Source: Bacillota bacterium (GTDB lineage Bacteria; Bacillota; Clostridia; Acetivibrionales; DSM-1351). Taken from it: a DNA stretch of 64,000 nt. Location: NCBI GenBank assembly GCA_023409265.1, contig JAEYHZ010000010.1:23358-87357 (forward strand), given 5' to 3'. The position numbers were made by a program, and so were the translations under genes. Position 1 is the first letter of the stretch. Each line of letters begins with the position of its first letter. This document shows, piece after piece, positions 24,361-32,789 of this stretch. The notes beneath the pieces are model-generated. The model did not search any database. It had not been told where the DNA came from and worked only from the letters and a program-made list of their open reading frames with translations.

Positions 24361-25956
24361 ATGAAGATGAGAAGTAAATTTTTATTTTTGAGTCTTGTAG
24401 TTGTAGTTTTAGTGAGTTTTTTTCCTAGTATTTCAGTTTTTGCGGAAGGGGTAGATAAATGGGTTGATAAAGCTCCTCTATCCAAAGCTAGAAAATATCA
24501 TCAAGTAGCAACTATTAACGGTAAAATTTATGTATTAGGTGGATCTAATGATAGTTCAGCTTCTCTAAATTCTGTAGAAGAATATGACCCACTGACAAAT
24601 ATTTGGACAGCAAAAGCATCTATGCTAAACGGAAGAAAGTCCTTTAAAGTTGCTGTTATGAACAATAAAATATATGCTGTAGGAGGGTATAATTCTGCAA
24701 GTGGTTCTCTAAACACTGTGGAGGAATATGACCCACTGACAAATATTTGGAAAATGAAAGCTCCTATGGCTATTAAAAGGTACAGTCATAAAGTAGCAGT
24801 AGTGGGAAATAAGATATATGCTATAGGTGGTATTTCTAGCTCAAATTTAACTTCGGTTGAGTAGTATGACATAACAACAAATACTTGGACAGCTAAAAAA
24901 CCTATGGCGAATGCTAGGACTGATTTTGGATTGAAAGTTGTTGGAACTAAGATATACGCCATAAGTTCAATGTCTGGTACAGCAATAGGTATGGTAGAAG
25001 AGTATGATACAACCACAGATACTTGGTCAAATAAAGCATCAATGCCAGTGGCAACTAATACAACAGAATTTGCAACGGTTAATGGAAAGATATATGCAAT
25101 AGGTGGTGAATCTAATGCCATTAATACACTTCAAGAATATGATCCTAAGACAGATGAGTGGGGTTTAAAAGCACCAATGAATTTTGCAAGGAACTACCAT
25201 AGCATTGCAGTAATCGGCGATAAGATATATGCCATTGGAGGTAATTATCAAGCCACAACTGATGAATATGACACAATAACAAATACATGGAAACAAATAG
25301 CATCTTTAAACGCAGCAAGATTCGATGCGGAAGCTACAGTTCTTAATAATAAAATGTACCTTTTGGGTGGTTCAGAAATGAACAATATCTATTATAGTAA
25401 GTTAGTGTCGGAATACACGTTAACAGAAGTGACTATTCCAAACTCCCCTACAAATCTTATCGCAACAGCTGGTAACTCAAAAGTTGATTTATCCTGGAAT
25501 CCAGTAGAAGGAGCATCTGGATATAATATATATAGATCCACTTCCTCTGGTACTGGGTACACAAAAATTGGATCAAATACTACGTCAAGTGCCATAACTT
25601 ATGAGGATAAGCCTTTAACAAATGGAATCACTTACTACTATGTAGTTACGGCAATAGTTAACGGAGTAGAAAGTGAAAATTCAAATGAAGCTTCGGCCAC
25701 CCCAACAGCTCCAGTAGTTACCGGAAATCCTGGAATTCTTGAAATTACTATGGTAACCTGTGAAATAAAGGAGTACGATTTAACTGCATCAGAAATTCAA
25801 AGCTTTTTAACATGGTACGATGTCTGCTCAAATGGCGTGGATGAAGCATATTATATGATGATAAAAAAGAACAATATTAAACTATTTTTATGTAGAAAAG
25901 AGTACATATCTTTTGATAAGATATCAAGCTTTGAAGTAAAAGAATATACAGAATAA
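24361..25956 (+). pseudogene. Secreted Kelch-repeat/FN3 protein interrupted by an amber codon
   Basis: A signal peptide (residues 1-29, ending SVFAEG) is followed by about seven Kelch repeats with 'KIYAIGG', 'EEYDPLTNIW' and 'TTDTWSNKA...' phrases. Then come an FN3 domain (about residues 360-455, 'PTNLIATAGNSKVDLSWNPV...') and a ~75-aa C-terminal domain. A TAG at 24862-24864 interrupts the third repeat; the frame and repeat pattern continue unbroken on both sides ('TSVE*YDITTNTW'). No RBS precedes the next in-frame ATG (24904). It is either a recent nonsense mutation or a read-through case. If read through, the product is 531 aa. Confidence 0.75.
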
Positions 25957-25970
25957 ATTTAATACTACAG

Positions 25971-26001
25971 GGGCATTTGGATAATTCCAGATGCTCTTTT
26001 T
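25971..26001 (+). terminator. Terminator after the Kelch gene
   Basis: GGGCATTTGGA (25971-25981) pairs with TCCAGATGCTC (25986-25996), followed by a T run. A near copy is at 26473-26505. Confidence 0.65.
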
Positions 26002-26091
26002 AGTGGTTGTCGGATACAATTGAGATTAAAATGTTGAAAATTTGTGTAATATATGGTAAAATATGTTATAAAATATTGGAGGTGGATTAAT

Positions 26092-26436
26092 ATGCTAGGA
26101 AAAAAATTTAAAAGTTTTCTGGGAGTGGGTATCGTAAGCTTGTCTTTAATTCTTGGACAAGGAGTAGTCTGTGCTGCAGATAAAGATTCTTTAGATAATG
26201 TAAGCATATCACAGTCGATACCCTATGGGATGTATTTTATTACTGGTGATGGCGTAAGAGTAAGATCACAACCAAATAATTCAGGCACTATTCTTGGACT
26301 ACTATATAAAAATGACATAATATCTATAGTAAATATTTCTTCAGATGGAAATTGGGTATACGGAAGCACGTCAACTGGTGTCACTGGATGGGTTTCAATC
26401 TCATACGTAGATATAGCAGGTGGCCCTATAGACTAA
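26092..26436 (+). CDS. Secreted bacterial SH3-domain protein
   Basis: A 114-aa protein with a signal peptide (residues 1-28, 'LGVGIVSLSLILGQGVVCAAD') and one SH3b domain (about 45-110): 'GVRVRSQPNNSGTILGLLYKNDIISIV...GNWVYGSTSTGVTGWVSISYV'. SH3b domains bind cell-wall peptides. The start at 26092 follows GGAGGTGGATTAAT. It is a single-gene unit between two similar terminators, part of the cargo block between the fibre and lysis modules. Confidence 0.75.
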   Translation: MLGKKFKSFLGVGIVSLSLILGQGVVCAADKDSLDNVSISQSIPYGMYFITGDGVRVRSQPNNSGTILGLLYKNDIISIVNISSDGNWVYGSTSTGVTGWVSISYVDIAGGPID

Positions 26437-26472
26437 GAATGGAAGTTACATCTTAACTAAACAAGTAAATAT

Positions 26473-26505
26473 GAGCATTTGGACTAGACTCCAGATGCTC
26501 TTTTA
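26473..26505 (+). terminator. Terminator after the SH3 gene
   Basis: GAGCATTTGGA (26473-26483) pairs with TCCAGATGCTC (26490-26500), then TTTT. It is a near copy of 25971-26001. Confidence 0.65.
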
Positions 26506-26531
26506 GTGGTTATTGATAATATCACTAGCAG

Positions 26532-26558
26532 AGAGGGCTATTAATTTAGTCCTCTTTT
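26532..26558 (+). terminator. Second hairpin, copy of the 24285 terminator
   Basis: AGAGGGCTA (26532-26540) pairs with TAGTCCTCT (26547-26555), followed by TTTTA. It lies within a ~65-bp block similar to 24268-24335. Confidence 0.55.
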
Positions 26559-26600
26559 ATTTGTATAAATTAATATAATAAAAATTTGGAGGTCGATTTA

Positions 26601-27881
26601 ATGAAAAGATTTAGTAAGTTAATTGGTTTTATCGTAGTATTTATTACAGTTATGGCAGTATTTTCTACTATCAGTTTTGCGGCTGAACAACAGTATACTG
26701 GTAACTTAATTCCAATAATGACCAGTGACACATCAAACGGAATAGCTAGTTCTAGCAGCGTAAGTAATGCTGGTTTTCCAACTTGGAAAGCATTTGATCA
26801 CAATACCTCAGATAGAAATGGTTGGGGTTCTAATTTTACACACCCAAACTGGCTTGCTTATGAGTTTACTAAGCCTCAAATAATAACGAAATATACTTTA
26901 TGTACAAATTATGTAGATACATATGGATATATGTTTCCAAAAAATTGGACATTTGAGGCTTGGGATGGCACTCAGTGGAATATTTTAGATACAAGAAATA
27001 ACATAACAAATTGGACAAATAATGTTAAAAAAGAATTCTATTTTACTAATGTAACCGCCTATAAAAAATATAGAATAAATGTGTCCTCTAATATTTATGG
27101 AACCAGCGGTACTTCAGTGGTTATAAGTGAAATGGAGATGATGGCTTCAATAGTTACTGCTCCATCAGCACCATCAAATCTGCAAGCTGCACAAGGCAAT
27201 GAAAAAGTTGATTTATCATGGGATGCTGTTGCCGGAGCAACAAGCTACAATGTTAAGCGCTCTGAGACTCCTGGTGGACCTTATCAAACATTTGCAACTA
27301 CCACTGCTGGAGCAATAACTTGCTCAGACATCGGTTTAATAAATGGCAAAACATATTATTATGTTGTAAGTGCTGTTAATACAGGAGGTGAAAGTCCAAA
27401 TTCCAATGAAGTTTCAGCTACTCCGCAAGCAATTAATCAATTAAAGTTAGTACTTGAAGTAAGAGAAGAGAAACAATTAAGCGTAAGTGATGAATTAAAT
27501 GACAATGCTGAAATGGACTGGACATCGTTTAATACAACTATAGCTGCAATTGATGTAAATGGCAGGATTAAAGCTTTGAAGCCAGGGAATACCATAATTA
27601 CCTGTACAAGTAAAGATAAGTCATATACCGAATCAATCAACGTATTGGTGGTAGATTTGGAATATCAACTGGCGGTTGATCTGACCGTAGGGGGTAATTG
27701 CAGATTAACCATTGATGATTTAGCAAATACTACCAATGTTACATGGTCCTCATATGATCCTACTATTGCAAGTGTGTCTACTAAAGGTAAGGTAACCGCT
27801 GTAAGTGAAGGATTGACTTATATACTTGCAGTTGATAAAGATGGTAAAGACGTTGGTCGGATTTATATAAGGGTAAGATAA
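26601..27881 (+). CDS. Secreted discoidin-like/FN3/Big_2 protein
   Basis: A 426-aa exported protein. Signal peptide 1-29 ('IVVFITVMAVFSTISFAAE'). Residues ~32-190 are an F5/8-type C (discoidin) carbohydrate-binding domain ('SNAGFPTWKAFDHNTSDRNGWGSN...PNWLAYEFTKPQIITKYTL'). Residues ~195-285 are FN3 ('SNLQAAQGNEKVDLSWDAVAGATSYNVKRS'). The rest resembles Ig-like Big_2 ('VDWTSFNTTIAAIDVNGRIKALKPGNTIITC'). No catalytic domain. The start follows TTGGAGGTCGATTTA. The FN3 resembles that of the Kelch protein, so the cargo proteins share modules. Role inferred as surface binding. Confidence 0.75.
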   Translation: MKRFSKLIGFIVVFITVMAVFSTISFAAEQQYTGNLIPIMTSDTSNGIASSSSVSNAGFPTWKAFDHNTSDRNGWGSNFTHPNWLAYEFTKPQIITKYTLCTNYVDTYGYMFPKNWTFEAWDGTQWNILDTRNNITNWTNNVKKEFYFTNVTAYKKYRINVSSNIYGTSGTSVVISEMEMMASIVTAPSAPSNLQAAQGNEKVDLSWDAVAGATSYNVKRSETPGGPYQTFATTTAGAITCSDIGLINGKTYYYVVSAVNTGGESPNSNEVSATPQAINQLKLVLEVREEKQLSVSDELNDNAEMDWTSFNTTIAAIDVNGRIKALKPGNTIITCTSKDKSYTESINVLVVDLEYQLAVDLTVGGNCRLTIDDLANTTNVTWSSYDPTIASVSTKGKVTAVSEGLTYILAVDKDGKDVGRIYIRVR

Positions 27882-27960
27882 TCCAAACATCAACATACAC
27901 TGTTTTAAAATACAAATGGAACAAATACAGCAGGTTATAAGTGCTGTCATTTAAAGACCA

Positions 27961-28137
27961 TCACTTACTGGCCTTCTTTTCAATAATCTCGGTGTATTTA
28001 GTTATTGCTGCATTTAGTATTTGACTTGCCGATATAATTTCAGGATCGGCCAGGTTGACATTTTTCTCATTAATTAAATCGTGCAGGTTTTTTCTTAATT
28101 TTTCTATATCATTTAGCAGGTCATTTATCTCATTCAT
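27961..28137 (-). CDS. Spo0E-like aspartyl-phosphate phosphatase
   Basis: A 58-aa protein (MNEINDLLNDIEKLRKNLHD...). It has the two-helix plan of the Spo0E family and the signature region 'SASQILNAAITKY', close to the SQ-x-LD motif with Asn in place of Asp. The usual Asp is part of the catalytic motif for removing phosphate from Spo0A, so activity is uncertain. GGAGG stands before the ATG. It is the only minus-strand gene between repressor and lysis cassette. It may tie the locus to the sporulation decision. Confidence 0.65.
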   Translation of the reverse strand: MNEINDLLNDIEKLRKNLHDLINEKNVNLADPEIISASQILNAAITKYTEIIEKKASK

Positions 28138-28202
28138 GTTTATTCCTCCAAGAATTAGTATGTTGGGATAGTGAAAAAATATACATAAGATCTTAATTCA
28201 TG

Positions 28203-28229
28203 GGAGCTAATAATTTAGCTCCTTTTTTT
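28203..28229 (+). terminator. Terminator before the lysis cassette
   Basis: GGAGCTA (28203-28209) pairs with TAGCTCC (28216-28222), followed by seven T. Confidence 0.7.
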
Positions 28230-28364
28230 GTCAAGGAAGGTATTGTTTTGTGATACCAATATTTAAAAATGCATGCAGCAAGAGAGTCTGAGATAAATGT
28301 AAAGAACATCTGTGCAGTAAATAAATTTTTTATTAAATTTCTAAAAATAAAGAGGGAGGAAACC

Positions 28365-29060
28365 ATGAAACAAGACGGAAAATTCATTTTGATGAATCGA
28401 GAAGAGCTAAAAATCTATATCTCGGAACTAAAAGAGGTTAAGAAGTTTGAAAATATACAACAGCACCACACCGCGTCACCATCATATAAAGATGTTAAAA
28501 ATAATCACTTTCAACTGATGAAAAGTATGGAGAATTACCACGTTAATACACTCAAAATGAGTGAAATAGCACAGCATTTCAGCACATTCCCCGATGGAAG
28601 CATATGTGTTGGGCGTCCTCTGACCAAGGATGGCGGAGGATTTTATGGAAATCAGAATATTAAGTCAATTACAATTGAGAGCGTTGGTAATTTTGATGTT
28701 GAAGCTATGACAGATGAACAGAGGAAGAGTATAGTATTGCTGAATGCTCTGTTATGCAAAAAATTCGGAATTACTCCATCCACAGCTACACTGCCTTACC
28801 ATTGCTGGGTAAAAAACAAATCCTGTCCGGGAATTAATTACTTCGGGGGAAATACTAAAACAGCTGCTGAGAAATATTTTATTCCATTGATAAAAAAGGA
28901 AATGGGAGAACTGCTGACATTTGAAGAGGCTCTTGGAATTGTTACGGATAACACCGGTACTTCACTGGAATATTGGTTGAGAAGAAGAGAAATAGATCCT
29001 TATTTCGAGACTTTAATTAAAAGAATAGCAAAGAGTTACAGGAGGGAGATATATGGATAA
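28365..29060 (+). CDS. Phage N-acetylmuramoyl-L-alanine amidase, second copy
   Basis: A 231-aa paralogue of the amidase at 4383-5072, with the same zinc ligands ('IQQHHTASP', 'YHCW', 'NKSCPGINYFGG') and the same helical C-terminus. Long stretches are identical, for example 'MENYHVNTLKMSEIAQHFSTF'. The start at 28365 follows GGGAGGAAACC; a longer in-frame reading to 28269 has no RBS. It frees the tail particles by lysing the producer. Its end overlaps the holin by 8 nt. Confidence 0.85.
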   Translation: MKQDGKFILMNREELKIYISELKEVKKFENIQQHHTASPSYKDVKNNHFQLMKSMENYHVNTLKMSEIAQHFSTFPDGSICVGRPLTKDGGGFYGNQNIKSITIESVGNFDVEAMTDEQRKSIVLLNALLCKKFGITPSTATLPYHCWVKNKSCPGINYFGGNTKTAAEKYFIPLIKKEMGELLTFEEALGIVTDNTGTSLEYWLRRREIDPYFETLIKRIAKSYRREIYG

Positions 29061-29520
29061 CATTAATGCTTTCAAAGCCGCTGTTGTAACTGTTTTTACA
29101 GGGATTTCAGCCTGTTTTGGCTGGTTTGGCTGGCTTGTTATAATCTTTATTGCGAGTATGACCGGTGATTGGATTACCGGCTTTTTAGCCGCGTTCAAAA
29201 GTGGGAAGTGGGAGTCCCGGTTAGCAAGAGAAGGATTGTGGCATAAGGTTGGATGTATTTTTGCAGTACTTGTTACTGCCATTTTTGATTTTATTATAGG
29301 TATGATAATAAACAATTTACCTAATATAGACTTTCCATTTAAGTACACTGTCTTACTGTGTCCGTTGGCAATTACCTGGTATATTCTTACCGAACTGGGG
29401 AGTATTATTGAAAATGCAGGAAAGCTGGGAGCTCCTGTTCCTGGCTTTGTAAAGCAAGCGCTGGCTATTTTCAAAAGTGCTGTTGATACTGCAGGAGATA
29501 AAATAACTGAAAATAAATAG
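29053..29520 (+). CDS. Phage holin, second copy
   Basis: A 155-aa holin of the toxin-secretion/lysis family, paralogous to 5074-5541 ('GWFGWLVIIFIASMTGDWITG' in place of 'GWFGWLIVVFVACLIGDWISG'). Three to four hydrophobic segments and a charged tail. It is coupled to the amidase by overlap and ends the lysis module. Confidence 0.85.
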   Translation: MDNINAFKAAVVTVFTGISACFGWFGWLVIIFIASMTGDWITGFLAAFKSGKWESRLAREGLWHKVGCIFAVLVTAIFDFIIGMIINNLPNIDFPFKYTVLLCPLAITWYILTELGSIIENAGKLGAPVPGFVKQALAIFKSAVDTAGDKITENK

Positions 29521-29564
29521 GAATTTATTAACCCTCAATGATTCCAAAAAATTCAAAGAAAGGA

Positions 29565-29614
29565 TTGTAAAATATTAGTTGAAGTATTATACTTAAATAA
29601 AAGAACATATGTTC
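29565..29614 (+). promoter_or_regulatory. SOS promoter with perfect LexA palindrome
   Basis: -35 TTGTAA (29565-29570), 17-nt spacer, -10 TATACT (29588-29593), then GAACATATGTTC (29603-29614) followed by G. The layout is the same as at 9984-10032. Confidence 0.75.
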
Positions 29615-29690
29615 GGAAATTTAGAACAAATTAAATGGTGTCAACATTTTGGACCTGAACATTTTGGACTTATTGAGGAGGTATTTACTG

Positions 29691-29987
29691 ATGAGTGTTC
29701 CAGAAAGCAGAATTGGGCTGATTGATGATATGATTAGTTGCAGGATCACCAATATTTGCAATAAAGAATGTCTTTCTGACTTTTATTTGGAGATTCAGAA
29801 TAAGATAATTGAGATTAGAAAACTTCTGGCAAATGACTTACAGAACGATAAGTTGCAGCTTTTAAACAGTTATGACAAGTTGAATAATGATATTTCGGAG
29901 TTGATCTACAAGGCTCTTTATATAGAGGGATATAAAGACGGTTTGGTTATTAATCCTGCCCCGAATTCCAGCATATCTGATGACTAG
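29691..29987 (+). CDS. Small SOS-controlled helical protein, DUF6809-like
   Basis: A 98-aa protein, mostly helical ('YLEIQNKIIEIRKLLANDL...LNSYDKLNNDISELIYKALYIEGYKDGLVI'). The 'Y.EGYKDG' ending recalls DUF6809-type small phage proteins; this is only a resemblance. The start at 29691 is fixed by AGGAGG (29676-29681) at 9-nt spacing; the frame is open further upstream but without an RBS. A LexA box lies ~80 nt upstream. No function known. Confidence 0.55.
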   Translation: MSVPESRIGLIDDMISCRITNICNKECLSDFYLEIQNKIIEIRKLLANDLQNDKLQLLNSYDKLNNDISELIYKALYIEGYKDGLVINPAPNSSISDD

Positions 29988-30041
29988 GGAGCATGCTGTT
30001 TATGTTAAATCAGTCAGAATAAATAAATCAGGTTAATAAAA

Positions 30042-30089
30042 AATGTTGAAGCAACTAAAAAAGGATTTTTGTCACTCCAACATTTATTA
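30042..30089. terminator. Possible terminator
   Basis: AATGTTG (30042-30048) pairs with CAACATT (30078-30084) across a long loop. It would separate the tail locus from the minus-strand cyclophilin gene. Confidence 0.35.
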
Positions 30090-30134
30090 GAGAACCACAC
30101 ATTAATGCGGCTTTGATATCATTAATATTTCAAT

Positions 30135-30770
30135 TTAGTCTAGTAATTTTACTGATTTGATTACTACTTTTTCCAACGGTTTTGAAACTTCACCCGGTAT
30201 TGAGTCGCTGGAGGTTACAGGTGTATCAGTAATCTTGTCAAGAGTTTCCTCGCCGCTGATAAGCTTTCCAAAGGCAGCATATTTACCGTCTAATGCAGAA
30301 GCCGCCTGATCATCGTGCATTATGAAGAATTGGCTGGAGGCAGAATTGGGATCACCGCTTCTGGCCATGGAGATAACTCCTCTTTTATGGCTGAGAGTGT
30401 TCTGAGTAAATCCATTTTCGCTGAATTCTCCCTTTATTGTTTTCTCAGAGCCTCCTGAACCGTTACCGGAAGGGTCTCCACCCTGTATCATAAAGCCTTT
30501 TACAATACGGTGAAAGGTCAGACCGTTATAAAAGTCCGATTTAACCAGGTCCACAAAATTTTGGACGGTTTCAGGTGCATACTCCGGGTAAAGCTCAAAT
30601 ACCATTTTATCGCCATTATCCATTTCAAATTCCACCTGTGGATGACCGGTGATTTCAGCTGTATCCTCGGCGTTTTTCCTGGATTGACCTGCACAACCCG
30701 TAGCAAATACAGTTAGTAAAATACAAATTGATAATAGTGCAGCAAGTTTTTTGCTAATACTTCTGATCAT
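30135..30770 (-). CDS. Cyclophilin-type peptidyl-prolyl isomerase lipoprotein
   Basis: A 211-aa protein. The lipoprotein signal ends in 'VFATGCAGQ' (Cys26), so it is anchored outside the membrane. The cyclophilin domain (about residues 45-210) shows 'FHRIVKGFMIQGGDPSGNGSGGSE', 'GVISMARSGDPNSASSQFFI' and 'LDGKYAAFGKLISG', with the catalytic Arg in FHRI. It assists folding of exported proteins, which is useful for a cell secreting large cellulases. GGAGG precedes the ATG. Monocistronic. Confidence 0.9.
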   Translation of the reverse strand: MIRSISKKLAALLSICILLTVFATGCAGQSRKNAEDTAEITGHPQVEFEMDNGDKMVFELYPEYAPETVQNFVDLVKSDFYNGLTFHRIVKGFMIQGGDPSGNGSGGSEKTIKGEFSENGFTQNTLSHKRGVISMARSGDPNSASSQFFIMHDDQAASALDGKYAAFGKLISGEETLDKITDTPVTSSDSIPGEVSKPLEKVVIKSVKLLD

Positions 30771-30929
30771 ATTAGTTTGACCTCCGTTATTAAATGTAAT
30801 TGATGAACTTATATCAAAATAAGTTTATAGGATTTGTAAATAATCTAGTGCTTATGATATCCTATTACAAAGAAAACGTCTAGAACTTTAATTAAGAATT
30901 TACTTTTAATATAGAGGAGAAATAGTAAT

Positions 30930-32117
30930 ATGATTTATGATTTCGATGAGATAATTGACAGAAGAGGTACATACGCTGAAAAATATGAGGAATTGGAAAA
31001 GCTGTATGGAAGGGCAGACGCAGTACCTTTGTGGGTAGCCGATATGGACTTTAAGGCGGCTCAGCCTGTTGTGGATGCTATAAGAAAGCGAACCGAAAAT
31101 GGTGTGTTTGGTTATACAACAAGACCCGATTCCTATTATGATGCAGTTTGCAGCTTCCAAAAGAAACGGAAGAATTGGAATATTGATAAAAAGCTTATGA
31201 GCTTCGGCATAGGTGTAGTTCCATCAATATGCATGCTTGTAAGGGAACTGACACAGCTTGGTGACAGCATTATTATTCAGACCCCCGTATATCGCCCTTT
31301 TTTCAATGCTGTAACCGATGCTTCCAGGGAACTGGTGGAGAACCCGCTTAAAGAAGTGGACGGGCAGTACTACATGGATTTTGAGGATCTGGAAGAAAAG
31401 GCAAAGCAGGGTGCAAAATTCCTTATACTTTGCAATCCACACAATCCTGTGGGGCGGGTCTGGACACGCAAGGAGCTTGAAGCTCTGGGTGATTTGTGTG
31501 TTAAATATGGTATTAGGGTAATTTCGGATGAAATTCACTCAGACCTTATATTATGGGAAAAAACCCACATCCCCTTTGAAACAATATCTGAAGAAGTAAG
31601 AAAACTTACTATAACCTGTATTGCTGCAAGTAAGACTTTTAATTTAGCAGGACTTCAATCATCTGTTGTTGTGTTTCCTGATGCCAAAACCAAGAGCACT
31701 TTTGACAGAGCATGGGCAAGACTTCATATTGAATGCAATAACTGCCTCAGCCTTGTGGGAACGCAGGCGGCTTATGAGCACGGTGGAGAATGGCTGGAGC
31801 AGCTTATTAAATATATTGAGGGAAATGTTAATTTGGTTCTTGAATATATGGGCAAATTTATTCCGGTAATAAAACCTGTGCGTCCCGAGGGAACATATCT
31901 CATATGGTTGGACTGCAGGCAGCTTGGCATGAGTGGGAAACAGCTCGTTGATTTTATGGTAAACGAGGCCGGAGTGGCTATGAGCGCTGGAACTTATTTC
32001 GGCAAAAATGGGGAAGGTTATATGAGAATGAACGTTGCGTGCCCGAGGGCCACAGTGGAAAAAGCGCTTGAGCAGATACGGGCAGCGGTGGAGAGAAAGA
32101 GATTAACAAGTATTTAA
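30930..32117 (+). CDS. PatB/MalY-type pyridoxal-phosphate C-S lyase (aminotransferase class I fold)
   Basis: A 395-aa PLP enzyme. 'FDEIIDRRGTYAEKYEELEKLYGRADAVPLWVADMDFKAAQPVVDAI' is the MalY/PatB N-terminus. 'LCNPHNPVGRVW' and 'VISDEIHSDLIL' are cofactor motifs, and the Schiff-base lysine is Lys235 in 'AASKTFNLAGLQ'. Members cleave cystathionine or cysteine to pyruvate, ammonia and a thiol. Length is normal. It stands alone between the cyclophilin and the cellulase cluster. Confidence 0.9.
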   Translation: MIYDFDEIIDRRGTYAEKYEELEKLYGRADAVPLWVADMDFKAAQPVVDAIRKRTENGVFGYTTRPDSYYDAVCSFQKKRKNWNIDKKLMSFGIGVVPSICMLVRELTQLGDSIIIQTPVYRPFFNAVTDASRELVENPLKEVDGQYYMDFEDLEEKAKQGAKFLILCNPHNPVGRVWTRKELEALGDLCVKYGIRVISDEIHSDLILWEKTHIPFETISEEVRKLTITCIAASKTFNLAGLQSSVVVFPDAKTKSTFDRAWARLHIECNNCLSLVGTQAAYEHGGEWLEQLIKYIEGNVNLVLEYMGKFIPVIKPVRPEGTYLIWLDCRQLGMSGKQLVDFMVNEAGVAMSAGTYFGKNGEGYMRMNVACPRATVEKALEQIRAAVERKRLTSI

Positions 32118-32154
32118 TTTACTTAAGGGTAAATAAATATCCAGAAAAAAAGAT

Positions 32155-32203
32155 AAAAAGTAGCAGCTTCTATACATTTTATAGTATAAAACTGCTATTT
32201 TTA
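32155..32203 (+). terminator. Terminator of the PLP enzyme gene
   Basis: AAAAAGTAGCAG (32155-32166) pairs with CTGCTATTTTT (32192-32202). Confidence 0.65.
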
Positions 32204-32588
32204 ATATATTTAACTTGTATTTTATTTATAGTTGTATTATTTTGCTGGTCTGTAGTTTAAAATCTTGTACTTTAATCTTTATAAGGTGGAATATCTTGCA
32301 GTAGAGTGTAATAATTTGCTCAAATTTTACAAATAATTTACATATATAAAAATAAATGTTATTATCGAAGTAACAAAATATACGTAAACAGAAGATTTTA
32401 TTTGTTCTTACTGCAGCATCCGACCTTTATGGCATTATTTTGCTGCTTTTCTATCAATCTATTTAGTGACATTCATAGGTGATTGACAACTTTGGTAAAC
32501 TAATCTCAAAACCGGAATTCGCAACAGCCTCTTTTTACCCAGGACAAGCTATTTTCAAACCATTAAGAAAGGAGGGAAGTAGTCTATT
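32204..32588. other. Long 5' region of the cellulase cluster, no gene seen
   Basis: AT-rich and without a supported reading frame. Together with the repeats at 32589 it makes a 580-nt regulatory or leader region in front of the GH48 gene. Confidence 0.5.
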
Positions 32589-32632
32589 AAAGTACAATAA
32601 AAGTGCATTTAAAGTACATTTAAAGTACATTT
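32589..32632 (+). repeat. Four phased 11-bp direct repeats upstream of the GH48 cellulase
   Basis: AAAGT(A/G)C starts at 32589, 32600, 32611 and 32622, a strict 11-bp period. The last two units are both AAAGTACATTT. One repeat per helical turn suggests a protein-binding array about 160 nt before the GH48 start. Confidence 0.8.
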
Positions 32633-32789
32633 ATTAAGTATTTCAGCCATGTTGGTTGATACTCTATTCGCTATTCTCAAATTGTATTATCTGCCAAATT
32701 ATTTATTTTGTAAAAACTATTATCATGACATCATGTGCGGACATTTGGAAAAAGAGTTTTTGTTGCAAATAAATAAAGGAGGTTAAAGT

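Noticed and set aside
10595..29987. Complete temperate prophage
   Set aside because: No head, packaging, replication or integrase genes between the repressor and the lysis genes; content fits a tailocin or PBSX-like particle.
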